From Acidobacteriaceae bacterium dw_441 (GTDB lineage Bacteria > Acidobacteriota > Terriglobia > Terriglobales > Acidobacteriaceae), in contig JAAVVA010000004.1 of the NCBI GenBank assembly GCA_018449715.1, positions 124,001-188,000 on the forward strand: a DNA stretch of 64,000 bases, written 5' to 3'. Below are positions 16,826 through 24,937 of the stretch, one piece after another. How positions within the stretch are numbered: the first letter of the stretch is position 1; each line of letters starts with the position of its first letter. The position numbers and the translations under genes were made by a program. Under the pieces are notes generated by a model that did not search any database, was not told the DNA's origin, and was given only the letters and a program-made list of their open reading frames with translations.

Positions 16826-17419
16826 TTAGGAGTTTTTCAGGAGCACGTTGAAGGTAAAGTGCAGGAAGGTGTCCAGCGGTTTGGCAGAGCGGTCGGCCTT
16901 CGAGCGCAGCAGAGCGCCTTCGTAGGAGTTCAGGAGAAAACCGGCGAGGGCGTCGGGGTCGCTCGCGGGGGAAAGCTCGCCCCGGTCGATGGCCTCGCGC
17001 ACCACGGCGGCGATGATCGACTGCCATCCGGTGAAGGCATCATGCAGGATGGCCTGCGTGGAGTCGTGGTGCCCGGCCATCTCTAGGCTGAGGTTGCCGA
17101 GCATGCAGCCGGTGACCTTGGCAGTGGGGCCGTAGATGCGGATCAGCTCCTCGAAGTAGGCGCGGAGGCGGGTGAGCGGCGCCACGGTGGTATCGCCGAA
17201 GATCTGCAGGGCGCGTTCGGCCTCGCCCTGCGCGTAGAGCCGGAGAACCTCGTTGGCGTAGGCCTCTTTGCTGGGGAAGTAGTGGTAGAAGGAGCCTTTG
17301 GGGACTTCGGCCTCGTCGAGGATCTCCTTCATGCCGGTGGAGGCGTAGCCGAGGGAGTGGATGAGCCGGAGGCCCACCTGGAGGAGGTGGTCGCGGGTAT
17401 TTTGTGGCTGCTGGGTCAT
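16826..17419 (-). CDS. TetR/AcrR-family transcriptional regulator
   Basis: A 197-aa protein. Its N-terminal helix-turn-helix reads TRDHLLQVGLRLIHSLGYASTGMKEILDEAEVPKGSFYHYFPSKEAYANEVL, which matches the TetR DNA-binding signature (GSFYHYFPSKEAL). The C-terminal ligand-binding domain is helical with GCMLGNLSLE, seen in YxaF/LmrA- or AcuR-like branches. The gene precedes the SDR gene on the same strand. A matching operator lies 21 bp upstream of its own start, which suggests autoregulation. The ligand is unknown, perhaps an electrophile or aldehyde handled by the SDR. Confidence 0.93.
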   Translation of the reverse strand: MTQQPQNTRDHLLQVGLRLIHSLGYASTGMKEILDEAEVPKGSFYHYFPSKEAYANEVLRLYAQGEAERALQIFGDTTVAPLTRLRAYFEELIRIYGPTAKVTGCMLGNLSLEMAGHHDSTQAILHDAFTGWQSIIAAVVREAIDRGELSPASDPDALAGFLLNSYEGALLRSKADRSAKPLDTFLHFTFNVLLKNS

Positions 17420-17439
17420 GGTGTCCTCCTGCGGTTGGG

Positions 17440-17454
17440 CGACCGACTAGTCTA
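17440..17454. promoter_or_regulatory. Probable TetR autoregulatory operator
   Basis: Read on the minus strand this is TAGACTAGTCGGTCG, matching the site at 16733-16748 in 13 of 15 positions. It is 21 bp upstream of the TetR start codon. Confidence 0.6.
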
Positions 17455-17533
17455 TTTGTGGATGATAACCGGGGTGGAAAGGATTCAGAGTCACCGCTTC
17501 CCTGCGGAGAGGGGATGTTGGTGCGGGTTCGAG

Positions 17534-17641
17534 CGGGATTCATCCTACCCTTCTCGGTGAGGCTGCGAAGGATGGGGCACCCGGTCGTCCTGCAAAGATG
17601 CTGAGATTCATGAGATTCATTCGCTGCGCTCAGAATGACGG
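17534..17641. repeat. Diverged A' and D repeats
   Basis: An A' half-element (17534-17585) with substitutions in the stem (CATCCTACCCTTCTCGG) is followed by a D module with an internal duplication of GAGATTCAT (about 17600-17620). They fill the gap before the first permease. Confidence 0.75.
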
Positions 17642-17718
17642 TTGAGGGTAGTTCGTCACAGCGGAGGATGAAACCGGCTGAAGCCGGAGTAGACTGGACG
17701 CTCCGGGAAGCTGCGTCT

Positions 17719-18945
17719 ATGGAACTCAAGGAAGCCTTCAAGATTGCCCTCCAGTCGTTGTGGGCCAACAAGCTGCGCTCGATCCTGACGCTACTCGGGG
17801 TCGTCATCGGCGTGGCTAGCGTGATCGCCGTGGTGACGCTGGTCAATGGCGCGAATGTTTATGTCGCCAGCAAGGTCAACCGCTATGGGGCCGATACCTT
17901 CACCATCAGCAAGCAGCCGCAGATCATCACCAGCTATGAGCAGTACCGCGAGTTTCAGAAGCGAAAGAACATCCTGATGGATGATTTCCGCTTCCTCGCG
18001 GAGAACTGCCGCCGCTGCGACCAGATCGGGGCGCAGCAGACGACGACCGGAAAGATCGTTTTTGGCACGGAGTCGTCGACCGACACGACCATTCGCGGGC
18101 AGACCTGGGCGATGCCCGAAATGCAGAACATGAACATCGTGCAGGGGCGCGGGTTTACTCCGACCGACGATGAGCACGGTTCGCGGGTGGCTCTGGTGGG
18201 CTCTGACATTCAGGAGAACCTGCTGAAGGGCGAAGACCCGATCGGCAAGGAGATTCGTGTGGATGGGGTTCCCTACACGATCATCGGGCTGGGGGAGAAG
18301 CAGGGCAAGACGCTGGGGCAGAGCCAGGATAATTGGGTGGCGGTTCCGCTGTCGGCGTATCAGAAGACGTATGGCACGGCGAAGACGCTGACAATTTATG
18401 CGAAGGCCGGGGGAGGCAAGGACGCTCTGGAGACCGCGACCGACCAGGCGCGGCAGCTGATGCGGTCGGACCGGCACGACGCTCCCAATGTTCCGGACAG
18501 CTTTACGCTGGAGACGAGCGACACCTTTGTCGGCCTGTGGAACAGCATCAGCCAGGGGTTCGAGGCGGTGGCGGTGGCGATTGCGGGGATTTCGCTGGTG
18601 GTGGGCGGGATTGTCATCATGAACATCATGCTGGTGTCGGTGACGGAGCGGACGCGGGAGATTGGGGTGAGGAAGGCGCTGGGGGCGCGGCGCGGCGACA
18701 TCCTGATGCAGTTTCTGATCGAGTCGGGAACGATGGCGCTGGCTGGGGGAGCGATTGGTGTGATGGGAGGGATGCTGGTCGCGCAGGTCGTGACGGTGCT
18801 GCTTGGGTTCCCTTCAACGGTCGCGGTCTGGAGCATCTTTGCGGGGCTGTTTGTGGCGGGTAGTGTGGGGATCTTCTTCGGGGTGTATCCGGCGAGGAAG
18901 GCGGCGGATCTGGACCCGATTGTTGCGTTGCGGTCGGAGTTGTGA
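17719..18945 (+). CDS. MacB/FtsX-type ABC transporter permease (first copy)
   Basis: 408 aa from ATG 17719. The first transmembrane segment (LRSILTLLGVVIGVASVIAVVTLVNG) is followed by a large periplasmic MacB-PCD domain (about 45-270) and three more membrane segments. The conserved FtsX core VGGIVIMNIMLVSVTERTREIGVRKALGAR and the YPARKAADLDPIVALRSE ending are diagnostic. Such proteins transmit ATP-driven movement across the membrane, and MacB relatives export lipopeptides, macrolides or lipoproteins. No ATPase or MacA-like adaptor lies next to it. The second copy follows at 19253. Confidence 0.9.
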   Translation: MELKEAFKIALQSLWANKLRSILTLLGVVIGVASVIAVVTLVNGANVYVASKVNRYGADTFTISKQPQIITSYEQYREFQKRKNILMDDFRFLAENCRRCDQIGAQQTTTGKIVFGTESSTDTTIRGQTWAMPEMQNMNIVQGRGFTPTDDEHGSRVALVGSDIQENLLKGEDPIGKEIRVDGVPYTIIGLGEKQGKTLGQSQDNWVAVPLSAYQKTYGTAKTLTIYAKAGGGKDALETATDQARQLMRSDRHDAPNVPDSFTLETSDTFVGLWNSISQGFEAVAVAIAGISLVVGGIVIMNIMLVSVTERTREIGVRKALGARRGDILMQFLIESGTMALAGGAIGVMGGMLVAQVVTVLLGFPSTVAVWSIFAGLFVAGSVGIFFGVYPARKAADLDPIVALRSEL

Positions 18946-18960
18946 CGGTGGCACTGGTGT

Positions 18961-19250
18961 TCGGTGCCCCACCCTTTGCGGCGTTTCGCAAAGGGTGGGA
19001 TGCGGGATTTCGATGGCGGTTGTTGAAGAGGAAAGCGGGTGCGGTCTGGATTCATCCCATCCTTTCCGACGATGAGACTGTCGGAAAGGATGGGGCGCCC
19101 GGTCATCCTGCAAAGCGAAGCAGATTCCTCCGCTTCGCTGCGGAATGACAAGTTCAAAAAGCTGCGGAATGACAAGTTCAAAAAGTTGTGGAATGACCGT
19201 AGGCGAAAAGTTGCGGAATGGCAGTGTTGAAAAAGCTAGAGGCTAAGAGC
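18961..19250. repeat. Module A plus B, with a tandem 24-bp array
   Basis: A full A (18961-19103, whose right hairpin carries the CCGACGATGAGACTGTCGG tip) is followed by a B (19104-19155). The B tail GCTGCGGAATGACAAGTTC plus an A run is tandemly repeated about four times with decay at 19137, 19161, 19185 and 19210. The array reaches nearly to the start codon of the second permease (19253). Confidence 0.88.
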
Positions 19251-19252
19251 GA

Positions 19253-20500
19253 ATGAACATCGGTGACCAGAAGGAAGCGGTGAAGATGGCCTTCGACCAG
19301 CTGCGGGCGAACAAGATGCGCTCGGGGCTGACGATCCTTGGCATCGTCATCGGTGTGGTGACGGTGATTGCGATCTCTTCGGTCATCAACGGGCTGAACT
19401 CGCAGGTCTCGGGAATGGTGGAGGCGATGGGGACCAACGTCATCTGGGTCTTTCGCTTCCCGGTGATCGGGGTGCGTCCGACGACCGAGATGCTGACGCG
19501 CAAGCAGCTTACGATGGACGACGCCAATGCGATGGCCGAGCTTCCGCATGTGGCCGCGGTTTCGCCCTCGCTGCGCTATCAGAACTTCAACTTCAACGCC
19601 GGGTCGGTGACGGCGAAGTACGGCAACCGCAAGGTGGAGAGCGTCTCGCTCGAAGGGGATACGACCTCGTCGCGCGATGTGTATGACTGGGATATCCACG
19701 CGGGGCGCTACTTCACGGAGCAGGACCAGGAGCGGTCGGCCAACGTGACCGTGCTGGGGCACGATACCGCCGAGGATCTCTTCGGGCAGGAGAGCCCCAT
19801 CGGCAAAGAGGTCCAGATCGAGGGGCTGACGTTTACGGTGGTCGGAACGCTGGGGAAGCAGAAGTCGGCGTTCGGCGGAGGGAAGAATCCGGATGATAAC
19901 TTCGCCTACTTCCCCATTACGACCTTCCGCAAGCTGCACCCGGAGGTGCTGGACTACTGGATCAGTGTGAAGTTCGACGACCAGAAGAACAAGAACGCGG
20001 TGATCGACTCCATTACGGAGCTGCTGCGGCGCAGGCGCAAGGTACACAACGAGGCGGAGGACAACTTCGCGATCTTCGGGTCGGATTCGATCACGCGGTT
20101 GTGGACGCAGATTACGGGGTCGCTGTTTCTGCTGATGTTCGGGCTTTCGGCGGTGGGGCTGATGGTCGGGGGCGTGGGGGTGATGAACATCATGCTGGTG
20201 TCGGTGACGGAGCGGACGCGGGAGATCGGGGTGCGGAAGGCGATCGGGGCGACGAAGAAGATCATCCTGATGCAGTTCACGCTGGAGGCGATTACGCTGT
20301 GCGCGCTGGGGGGACTCATCGGGGTTCTGCTGGGAAGCGGCCTGGCGATGGGGCTGCGGTTTGTGCTGTCGTCGCAGGTTTCGCTGCTGTGGGTGGCGGC
20401 GGCGTTTCTGTGCTCGTGCGCGATTGGGTTGATCTTCGGGATTTATCCGGCTTGGAAGGCTGCGAATCTGAATCCGATTGATGCTTTGCGGTACGAGTAG
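19253..20500 (+). CDS. MacB/FtsX-type ABC transporter permease (second copy)
   Basis: 415 aa with the same fold as its upstream neighbour: first membrane helix MRSGLTILGIVIGVVTVIAIS, a periplasmic domain, then GVGVMNIMLVSVTERTREIGVRKAIGATKK and the ending YPAWKAANLNPIDALRYE. The two copies are clearly related but well diverged. They may form a heterodimeric permease, or be independent copies that share an ATPase encoded elsewhere. No Shine-Dalgarno is obvious because the degenerate tandem array (19137-19250) occupies the leader. Confidence 0.9.
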   Translation: MNIGDQKEAVKMAFDQLRANKMRSGLTILGIVIGVVTVIAISSVINGLNSQVSGMVEAMGTNVIWVFRFPVIGVRPTTEMLTRKQLTMDDANAMAELPHVAAVSPSLRYQNFNFNAGSVTAKYGNRKVESVSLEGDTTSSRDVYDWDIHAGRYFTEQDQERSANVTVLGHDTAEDLFGQESPIGKEVQIEGLTFTVVGTLGKQKSAFGGGKNPDDNFAYFPITTFRKLHPEVLDYWISVKFDDQKNKNAVIDSITELLRRRRKVHNEAEDNFAIFGSDSITRLWTQITGSLFLLMFGLSAVGLMVGGVGVMNIMLVSVTERTREIGVRKAIGATKKIILMQFTLEAITLCALGGLIGVLLGSGLAMGLRFVLSSQVSLLWVAAAFLCSCAIGLIFGIYPAWKAANLNPIDALRYE

Positions 20501-20532
20501 GGAGCTTGCCTTTGTTGCCACCACGGCACGGA

Positions 20533-20707
20533 TTGGGTGCCCCATCCTTTCCGCAGGAAAGGGTGGGATGAATCCCGTTCGCACCGGCACAGGCTCTGTT
20601 TTTAAAAACCTCCCGGCACAAACATCTGCATCCCACCCTTCGCGATAAAGCCGCGAAGGACGGGGCACCCGGTCATCCTGCAAATCCGCCGCTTCGGTCA
20701 GAACGAC
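20533..20707. repeat. Module A in the inverted orientation, with D remnant
   Basis: Complete module A (20533-20680) oriented opposite to most copies, with the perfect 12-bp palindrome GTTTTTAAAAAC at 20598-20609 in its core. A D-like remnant (CCTGCAAATCCGCCGCTTCGG and so on) follows to 20707. Confidence 0.88.
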
Positions 20708-20748
20708 AATTTATGGGAAGTGGTGGGTACTCCCGGTAAACTAAAGTA

Positions 20749-21945
20749 ATGCTGGCGAACTGCATCGAGGGCCTCATGGCAGTGCTGGCGCTGGCCGGTA
20801 TTGCTTACATGGTGCTGGCGCTGTGGGGAGCGCGCGACTTTCACCGCACCTGCTGCGGTCGCGGGCGCGATGCGGGCTTTGCTCCGGATGTGTCGATCTT
20901 GAAGCCGGTCAAGGGCGTCGATCAGAGAATGTACGCCGGGTTCGTCAGCCATTGCACCCAGCAGTACCCTGGAAATTACGAGATCGTCTTCGGCGTTTCA
21001 AACCTGTCGGACCCGGCGGTCGCGGAGATCGAGCGGCTGAAGGCCGAGTTCCCTGCCGTTGCGATCCGGCTGGTCGAATGCACGCGGCGGCTCGGGACCA
21101 GCGGCAAGGTGAGCAACCTGGTCCAGATGCTCGAAGAGGCGCGGTACGAGCACGTCGTCATCAACGACAGCGACATTCTGGTTTCGCCGAATTATCTTGC
21201 TCGGATCATGAGCTGCTTCGAAAGTGCAACAGACACTTCGGGCAAGCCGGTGGGGCTGGTGACGGCTCCGTACATCGGGCGTACCCGGAAGGAAAAGCCG
21301 GGGCTGTGGTCGCGGCTGGAGGCTCTGGGCATCTCGACGGACTTTCTGGCCGGGGTGTTGACGGCTCGCAAGCTCGAAGGCGGCATACGGTTTGGGTTGG
21401 GCTCGACGCTCGCGACCACGAAGACAGCGCTGGCGAAGACCGGGGGGCTGGAGGCTCTGGTCGAGTATCTTGCCGACGATTACGAGATGGGGGTCCGGGT
21501 CGCGGAGGCGGGCTACAGCGTGAAGCTGGCCGATGAGGTGGTGGAGACCTCGGTTCCGGACTACGACCTGCGCGGGTTTGTCGACCACCAGATGCGCTGG
21601 TCGCGCTCCACGCGGGATTCGCGCAAGCTGGGATACGTGGGGCTGGGGGTGACGTTCTGCCTTCCGTGGGCGGTCTTTGCCTGTGTCGCCAGCGGCTTTG
21701 CGCTGTGGAGCTTCACGCTGCTGAGCCTTGCGATTCTGGCTCGCGTGGCGGTGGCCCTGACGGTGGGGGTGGGGGTGCTGCGCGACGAGCAGGTGCTGCG
21801 CGACCTGTGGCTGCTGCCGCTGCGCGACTTCTTCGCCTTCGGGTTCTGGGTGTGGAGCTTCGCGGGCGATACGGTGGTGTGGCGCGGCGAGGAGTTTCAT
21901 CTGCGCGATGGACGGTTGAGCAGGATGGCTCCGGTGGCGGAGTAG
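20749..21945 (+). CDS. hpnI: Glycosyltransferase family 2, ceramide-glucosyltransferase-like, HpnI type
   Basis: 398 aa. An N-terminal membrane helix (LMAVLALAGIAYMVLALWG) is followed by a GT-A domain with PDVSILKPVKGVD, the DSD metal site near residue 140 (VVINDSDILV), DDYEMGVRV and the DHQMRWSRSTR motif near 280 (Q-x-x-R-W). C-terminal membrane helices follow. This is the layout of HpnI, which adds GlcNAc from UDP-GlcNAc to bacteriohopanetetrol at the inner membrane during hopanoid side-chain synthesis, and of ceramide glucosyltransferases. Other hpn genes are not adjacent. A sphingolipid role cannot be excluded. Confidence 0.85.
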   Translation: MLANCIEGLMAVLALAGIAYMVLALWGARDFHRTCCGRGRDAGFAPDVSILKPVKGVDQRMYAGFVSHCTQQYPGNYEIVFGVSNLSDPAVAEIERLKAEFPAVAIRLVECTRRLGTSGKVSNLVQMLEEARYEHVVINDSDILVSPNYLARIMSCFESATDTSGKPVGLVTAPYIGRTRKEKPGLWSRLEALGISTDFLAGVLTARKLEGGIRFGLGSTLATTKTALAKTGGLEALVEYLADDYEMGVRVAEAGYSVKLADEVVETSVPDYDLRGFVDHQMRWSRSTRDSRKLGYVGLGVTFCLPWAVFACVASGFALWSFTLLSLAILARVAVALTVGVGVLRDEQVLRDLWLLPLRDFFAFGFWVWSFAGDTVVWRGEEFHLRDGRLSRMAPVAE

Positions 21946-21977
21946 GAGCTGGCTCTTCAATTTTGCGGCTCCTACCG

Positions 21978-22125
21978 ATCGGGTGCCCCATCCTTCGCGG
22001 TCTTATTGCGAAGGGTGGGATGTGGATGTTCGTGGCCGGGAGTTTTTAAAAACAGAGCCTGTGCTGATGCGGGCTTTGTTCATCCCACCCTTTCCTGCGG
22101 AAAGGATGGGGCACCCGATCATCCT
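21978..22125. repeat. Module A repeat
   Basis: Full module A with the core palindrome GTTTTTAAAAAC (22042-22053) and a short right tip TTTCCTGCGGAAA. It is followed directly by the large palindrome at 22136. Confidence 0.9.
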
Positions 22126-22135
22126 GCAAACTCCA

Positions 22136-22181
22136 AGCTATTTGCTGCTAGCTGTTAGCTAACAGCTAGCAGCAAATAGCT
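22136..22181. repeat. 46-bp perfect palindrome
   Basis: The two halves (22136-22158 and 22159-22181) are exact reverse complements with no loop. AGCT recurs five times, including at the centre. It ends 10 bp before the first possible start of the epimerase, so the transcript would fold it into a 20-bp or longer hairpin over the ribosome-binding region. It matches none of the A-F modules. Confidence 0.9.
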
Positions 22182-22191
22182 GCCCCTGAAC

Positions 22192-23157
22192 TTGATATCC
22201 TTGAAGAGCTTGGCAAACTATCTCATTACCGGCGGAGCCGGCTTCATCGGATCGCACCTGGTTCATGCGCTTGTAGAGCGCGGCGACCAGGTCAGGGTGC
22301 TCGATAACTTCGAGACCGGACTCAGAAAGAACCTGGACGCGGTGCGGGACCGGATCGATCTGCGCGAGGCCGACCTGGCCGACGCCGACGCCGTTCGCAG
22401 CGCCTGCGAGGGCATCGACTACGTGCTGCACGAGGGGGCGCTGCCCAGCGTTCCGCGCAGCGTCAAAGAGCCTCGTCCCAGCCACGCGACCAACATCAAC
22501 GGAACCTTCAACGTGCTCGAAGGGGCTCGTCTGGAAGGGGTGAAGCGCGTGGTGTGCGCGGCTTCGTCCTCGGCCTACGGCAACCAGCCCGGCTTTCCGC
22601 GGGTGGAGACGATGGCTCCGCAGCCGCTTTCGCCCTATGCGGTGCAGAAGCTGACCGGCGAGCTGTATATGCAGGCCTACTGGCGGGTCTACGGGCTGGA
22701 GACGGTCTGCCTGCGCTACTTCAATATCTTCGGGGCGCGGCAGGTACCTGATTCGCCCTACTCCGGCGTGATGGCCCGGTTCACCCTGATGATGATGCAG
22801 GGGGAGAGGCCCACGATCTTCGGCGACGGGGAGCAGGGCCGGGATTTCACCCATGTTGAAAACGTCGTAAGCGCAAACCTGCTGGCAGTTACGGCTCCCG
22901 CAACTCTTGCTGCCGGACGCGTGTTCAATATAGCGTGCGGTCATCGGCACACCCTGAACGAAACTTTTAACGTTCTAGCAACTTTGCTCAAATTTCCGCA
23001 TCCACCTATATACGGCCCGGAGCGGGAAGGAGACGTTCGAGATTCGTTGGCAGACATCACAGCCGCGAACACTGCTCTGGGGTACGTGCCGCAGGTTGAT
23101 TTTGAAGAGGGTCTGCGTCGCACGGTCGCTTGGTACCGCGAGGAGTTCGCCGGGTAG
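22192..23157 (+). CDS. NAD-dependent nucleotide-sugar 4-epimerase (extended SDR, WbpP/TviC-like)
   Basis: About 321 aa. NAD motif ITGGAGFIGSHLV, catalytic Ser in ASSSAYGNQPG, and YAVQK as the Tyr-x-x-x-Lys pair. RYFNIFGARQVPDSPYSGVMARF is the sugar-binding signature seen in UDP-GlcNAc or UDP-GlcNAcA 4-epimerases. No ATG is available near the start; TTG at 22192, 22201 or 22210 must be used, so the N-terminus is uncertain. The next gene is a UDP-sugar 6-dehydrogenase. Together they could make UDP-GalNAcA or a related uronic acid for a surface glycan. Confidence 0.88.
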   Translation: MISLKSLANYLITGGAGFIGSHLVHALVERGDQVRVLDNFETGLRKNLDAVRDRIDLREADLADADAVRSACEGIDYVLHEGALPSVPRSVKEPRPSHATNINGTFNVLEGARLEGVKRVVCAASSSAYGNQPGFPRVETMAPQPLSPYAVQKLTGELYMQAYWRVYGLETVCLRYFNIFGARQVPDSPYSGVMARFTLMMMQGERPTIFGDGEQGRDFTHVENVVSANLLAVTAPATLAAGRVFNIACGHRHTLNETFNVLATLLKFPHPPIYGPEREGDVRDSLADITAANTALGYVPQVDFEEGLRRTVAWYREEFAG

Positions 23158-23243
23158 TACGGAAACATTACGTCTGTTTTGCTTCTGAACTGTCGTGGCC
23201 TTTGCGGAGCGGGATGAACTTTAGCCAGTCAGGAAGATAGAAC

Positions 23244-24623
23244 GTGACGCCAATAAAGAGTGCTGTATCAACTGCAGCGGCCCTGGAAGAGTGGTTGACG
23301 GGAGTAGACCGGCGCACCGCGCAGGTCGGAGTGATCGGATTAGGATATGTAGGGCTTCCCCTGATCCTGCTTCTGAGTGAAGAGCGTTTTCGGGTGACCG
23401 GCTTCGATGTGGATGCCTCGAAGGTCGAGAGCCTGAACCACGGTCGGTCGTATATCCATCGCATCGAGCCGGAGCATATCCGGGCGGCGCAGCGCAGTGG
23501 CTTTCACGCGACGTCGAACTTTGCGGAGATCGCAGAGATGGACGCGGTGCTGATCTGCGTGCCGACGCCGCTGAACCCTGACCATACGCCGGATATGAGC
23601 TACGTCGTCTCGACCATCGAGGAGATTGCGCCGTACCTGCGGGCGGGGCAGCTGGTGGTGCTGGAGAGCACGACCTACCCGGGGACGACCGAGGAGATCA
23701 TCGTCGAGACGATCAACCGCTACGGCGCGGCCCGTGGCGTGAAGGTGCTGCGCGAGGGCGCGGTGGCTTCGTCCGACCTGGACGGCGTGATGGTGGCGTT
23801 TTCGCCCGAGCGCGAGGACCCCGGCAACCTGATTACGCCGCGCCGCGAGATTCCGAAGGTGATTGGCGGAGTCGATTCTCGTGCAACGGCAGCTGCTGTT
23901 GCGCTCTACGGCAGCATCTTCCACAAGACGGTTCCGGTCTCGTCGCCCGCGGCGGCGGAGATGACCAAGCTGCTTGAAAATATCTACCGCTGCGTGAACA
24001 TCGCCCTGGTCAACGAGCTGAAGCAGCTCTCGGAGCCGATGGGAATCGACATCTGGGAGGTGATCGACGCGGCGGCGACCAAGCCGTTCGGCTTCCAGCC
24101 TTTTTATCCGGGGCCGGGCGTGGGCGGGCACTGTATTCCGATTGATCCCTTCTATCTGAACTGGAAGGCGCAGCAGTTCGGGGTGCAGGCGAAGTTTATC
24201 GAGCTGGCGGGCGAGGTGAACGAGGCCATGCCGGACTACGTGGTGCAGTCCACGGCGCGGGCGCTCGAGCGCAGCGGCGGCTCGCTGAAGGGAGCGAAGG
24301 TGCTGGTGCTGGGCATCGCGTACAAACGCGATGTCGATGATCTGCGCGAGTCGCCCTCGCTGGTGGTGATCGAAAAGCTTCGCAAGGCCGGGGCCGATGT
24401 TGCGTACAACGATCCCTTCTTCGAGCAGGTGGGCAGCGGGCGGCACTACGATCTGCAGATGCGCTCGACACCGCTCGAGAACCTGGAACGCTTCGATTGC
24501 GTGATGATCCTGACCGACCACTCGCTTTATCCCTACGAGGAGATCGTGAGCCAGTCGCGGCTGGTGATCGATACGCGCAATGCGACGCGCGCGATCGATT
24601 CGCCGAAGATCGTTCGCTGCTGA
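23244..24623 (+). CDS. UDP-sugar (probably UDP-N-acetylglucosamine) 6-dehydrogenase
   Basis: 459 aa from GTG 23244 after AGGAAG. It has the Rossmann motif GVIGLGYVGLPL, ICVPTPLN, VVLESTTYPGTTE and LENIYRCVNIALVNEL. The catalytic Cys sits in GVGGHCIPIDPFYL near residue 295, and GIAYKRDVDDLRESPS follows. The form without a long C-terminal extension and with LESTTYPGTTEE is typical of WbpA/TviB enzymes, which oxidise UDP-GlcNAc to UDP-GlcNAcA. It lies 86 bp after the epimerase and is likely cotranscribed. Confidence 0.9.
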   Translation: MTPIKSAVSTAAALEEWLTGVDRRTAQVGVIGLGYVGLPLILLLSEERFRVTGFDVDASKVESLNHGRSYIHRIEPEHIRAAQRSGFHATSNFAEIAEMDAVLICVPTPLNPDHTPDMSYVVSTIEEIAPYLRAGQLVVLESTTYPGTTEEIIVETINRYGAARGVKVLREGAVASSDLDGVMVAFSPEREDPGNLITPRREIPKVIGGVDSRATAAAVALYGSIFHKTVPVSSPAAAEMTKLLENIYRCVNIALVNELKQLSEPMGIDIWEVIDAAATKPFGFQPFYPGPGVGGHCIPIDPFYLNWKAQQFGVQAKFIELAGEVNEAMPDYVVQSTARALERSGGSLKGAKVLVLGIAYKRDVDDLRESPSLVVIEKLRKAGADVAYNDPFFEQVGSGRHYDLQMRSTPLENLERFDCVMILTDHSLYPYEEIVSQSRLVIDTRNATRAIDSPKIVRC

Positions 24624-24641
24624 CCTGTTGCCACAGATGAC

Positions 24642-24793
24642 TGGGTGCCCCATCCTTTCCAATGATTCCATCGTCGGAAAGGGTGGGATGAGTCCGGTTG
24701 GTGTGGGCGGCTTTTTTTTAAAGACTTCCGGGGACGAATATCCTGCATCCCACCCTTCGCGATGAAGCTGCGAAGGATGGGGCACGCGATCAT
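24642..24793. repeat. Module A in inverted orientation
   Basis: Full module with the left tip TCCAATGATTCCATCGTCGGA and the right tip TTCGCGATGAAGCTGCGAA. It ends with a mutated GGGGCACGCG. It lies between the dehydrogenase and the small leader ORF. Confidence 0.85.
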
Positions 24794-24814
24794 TTCATCC
24801 GGAAGGAGGGAAAG

Positions 24815-24874
24815 ATGAGAGAACTCTTATCCTCTTCTGGAACATTTCTGTCTTCTTTTGGGTCTTTCAGTTGA
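24815..24874 (+). CDS. Candidate leader peptide (19 aa)
   Basis: A strong ribosome-binding site, AAGGAGGG, lies five bases before the ATG. The product would be MRELLSSSGTFLSSFGSFS, rich in Ser and Phe. It stops 63 bp before the 1472-aa gene, whose own start has no visible Shine-Dalgarno. It may be a translated leader controlling that gene, or a chance ORF. No homologue can be claimed. Confidence 0.4.
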   Translation: MRELLSSSGTFLSSFGSFS

Positions 24875-24937
24875 CTCGTTGGGGCGTCAGCTTGCAGCAT
24901 CAAGGCAGGTGTCTGCGCAGAGCTGTAAGCACGCCCC

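Noticed and set aside
19178..20683. 501-aa minus-strand open frame over the second permease
   Set aside because: Starts in translated repeat DNA and continues antisense to a clear FtsX permease.
24815..24874. Riboswitch upstream of the 1472-aa gene
   Set aside because: No known riboswitch core could be recognised; the only clear signal is the small ORF.
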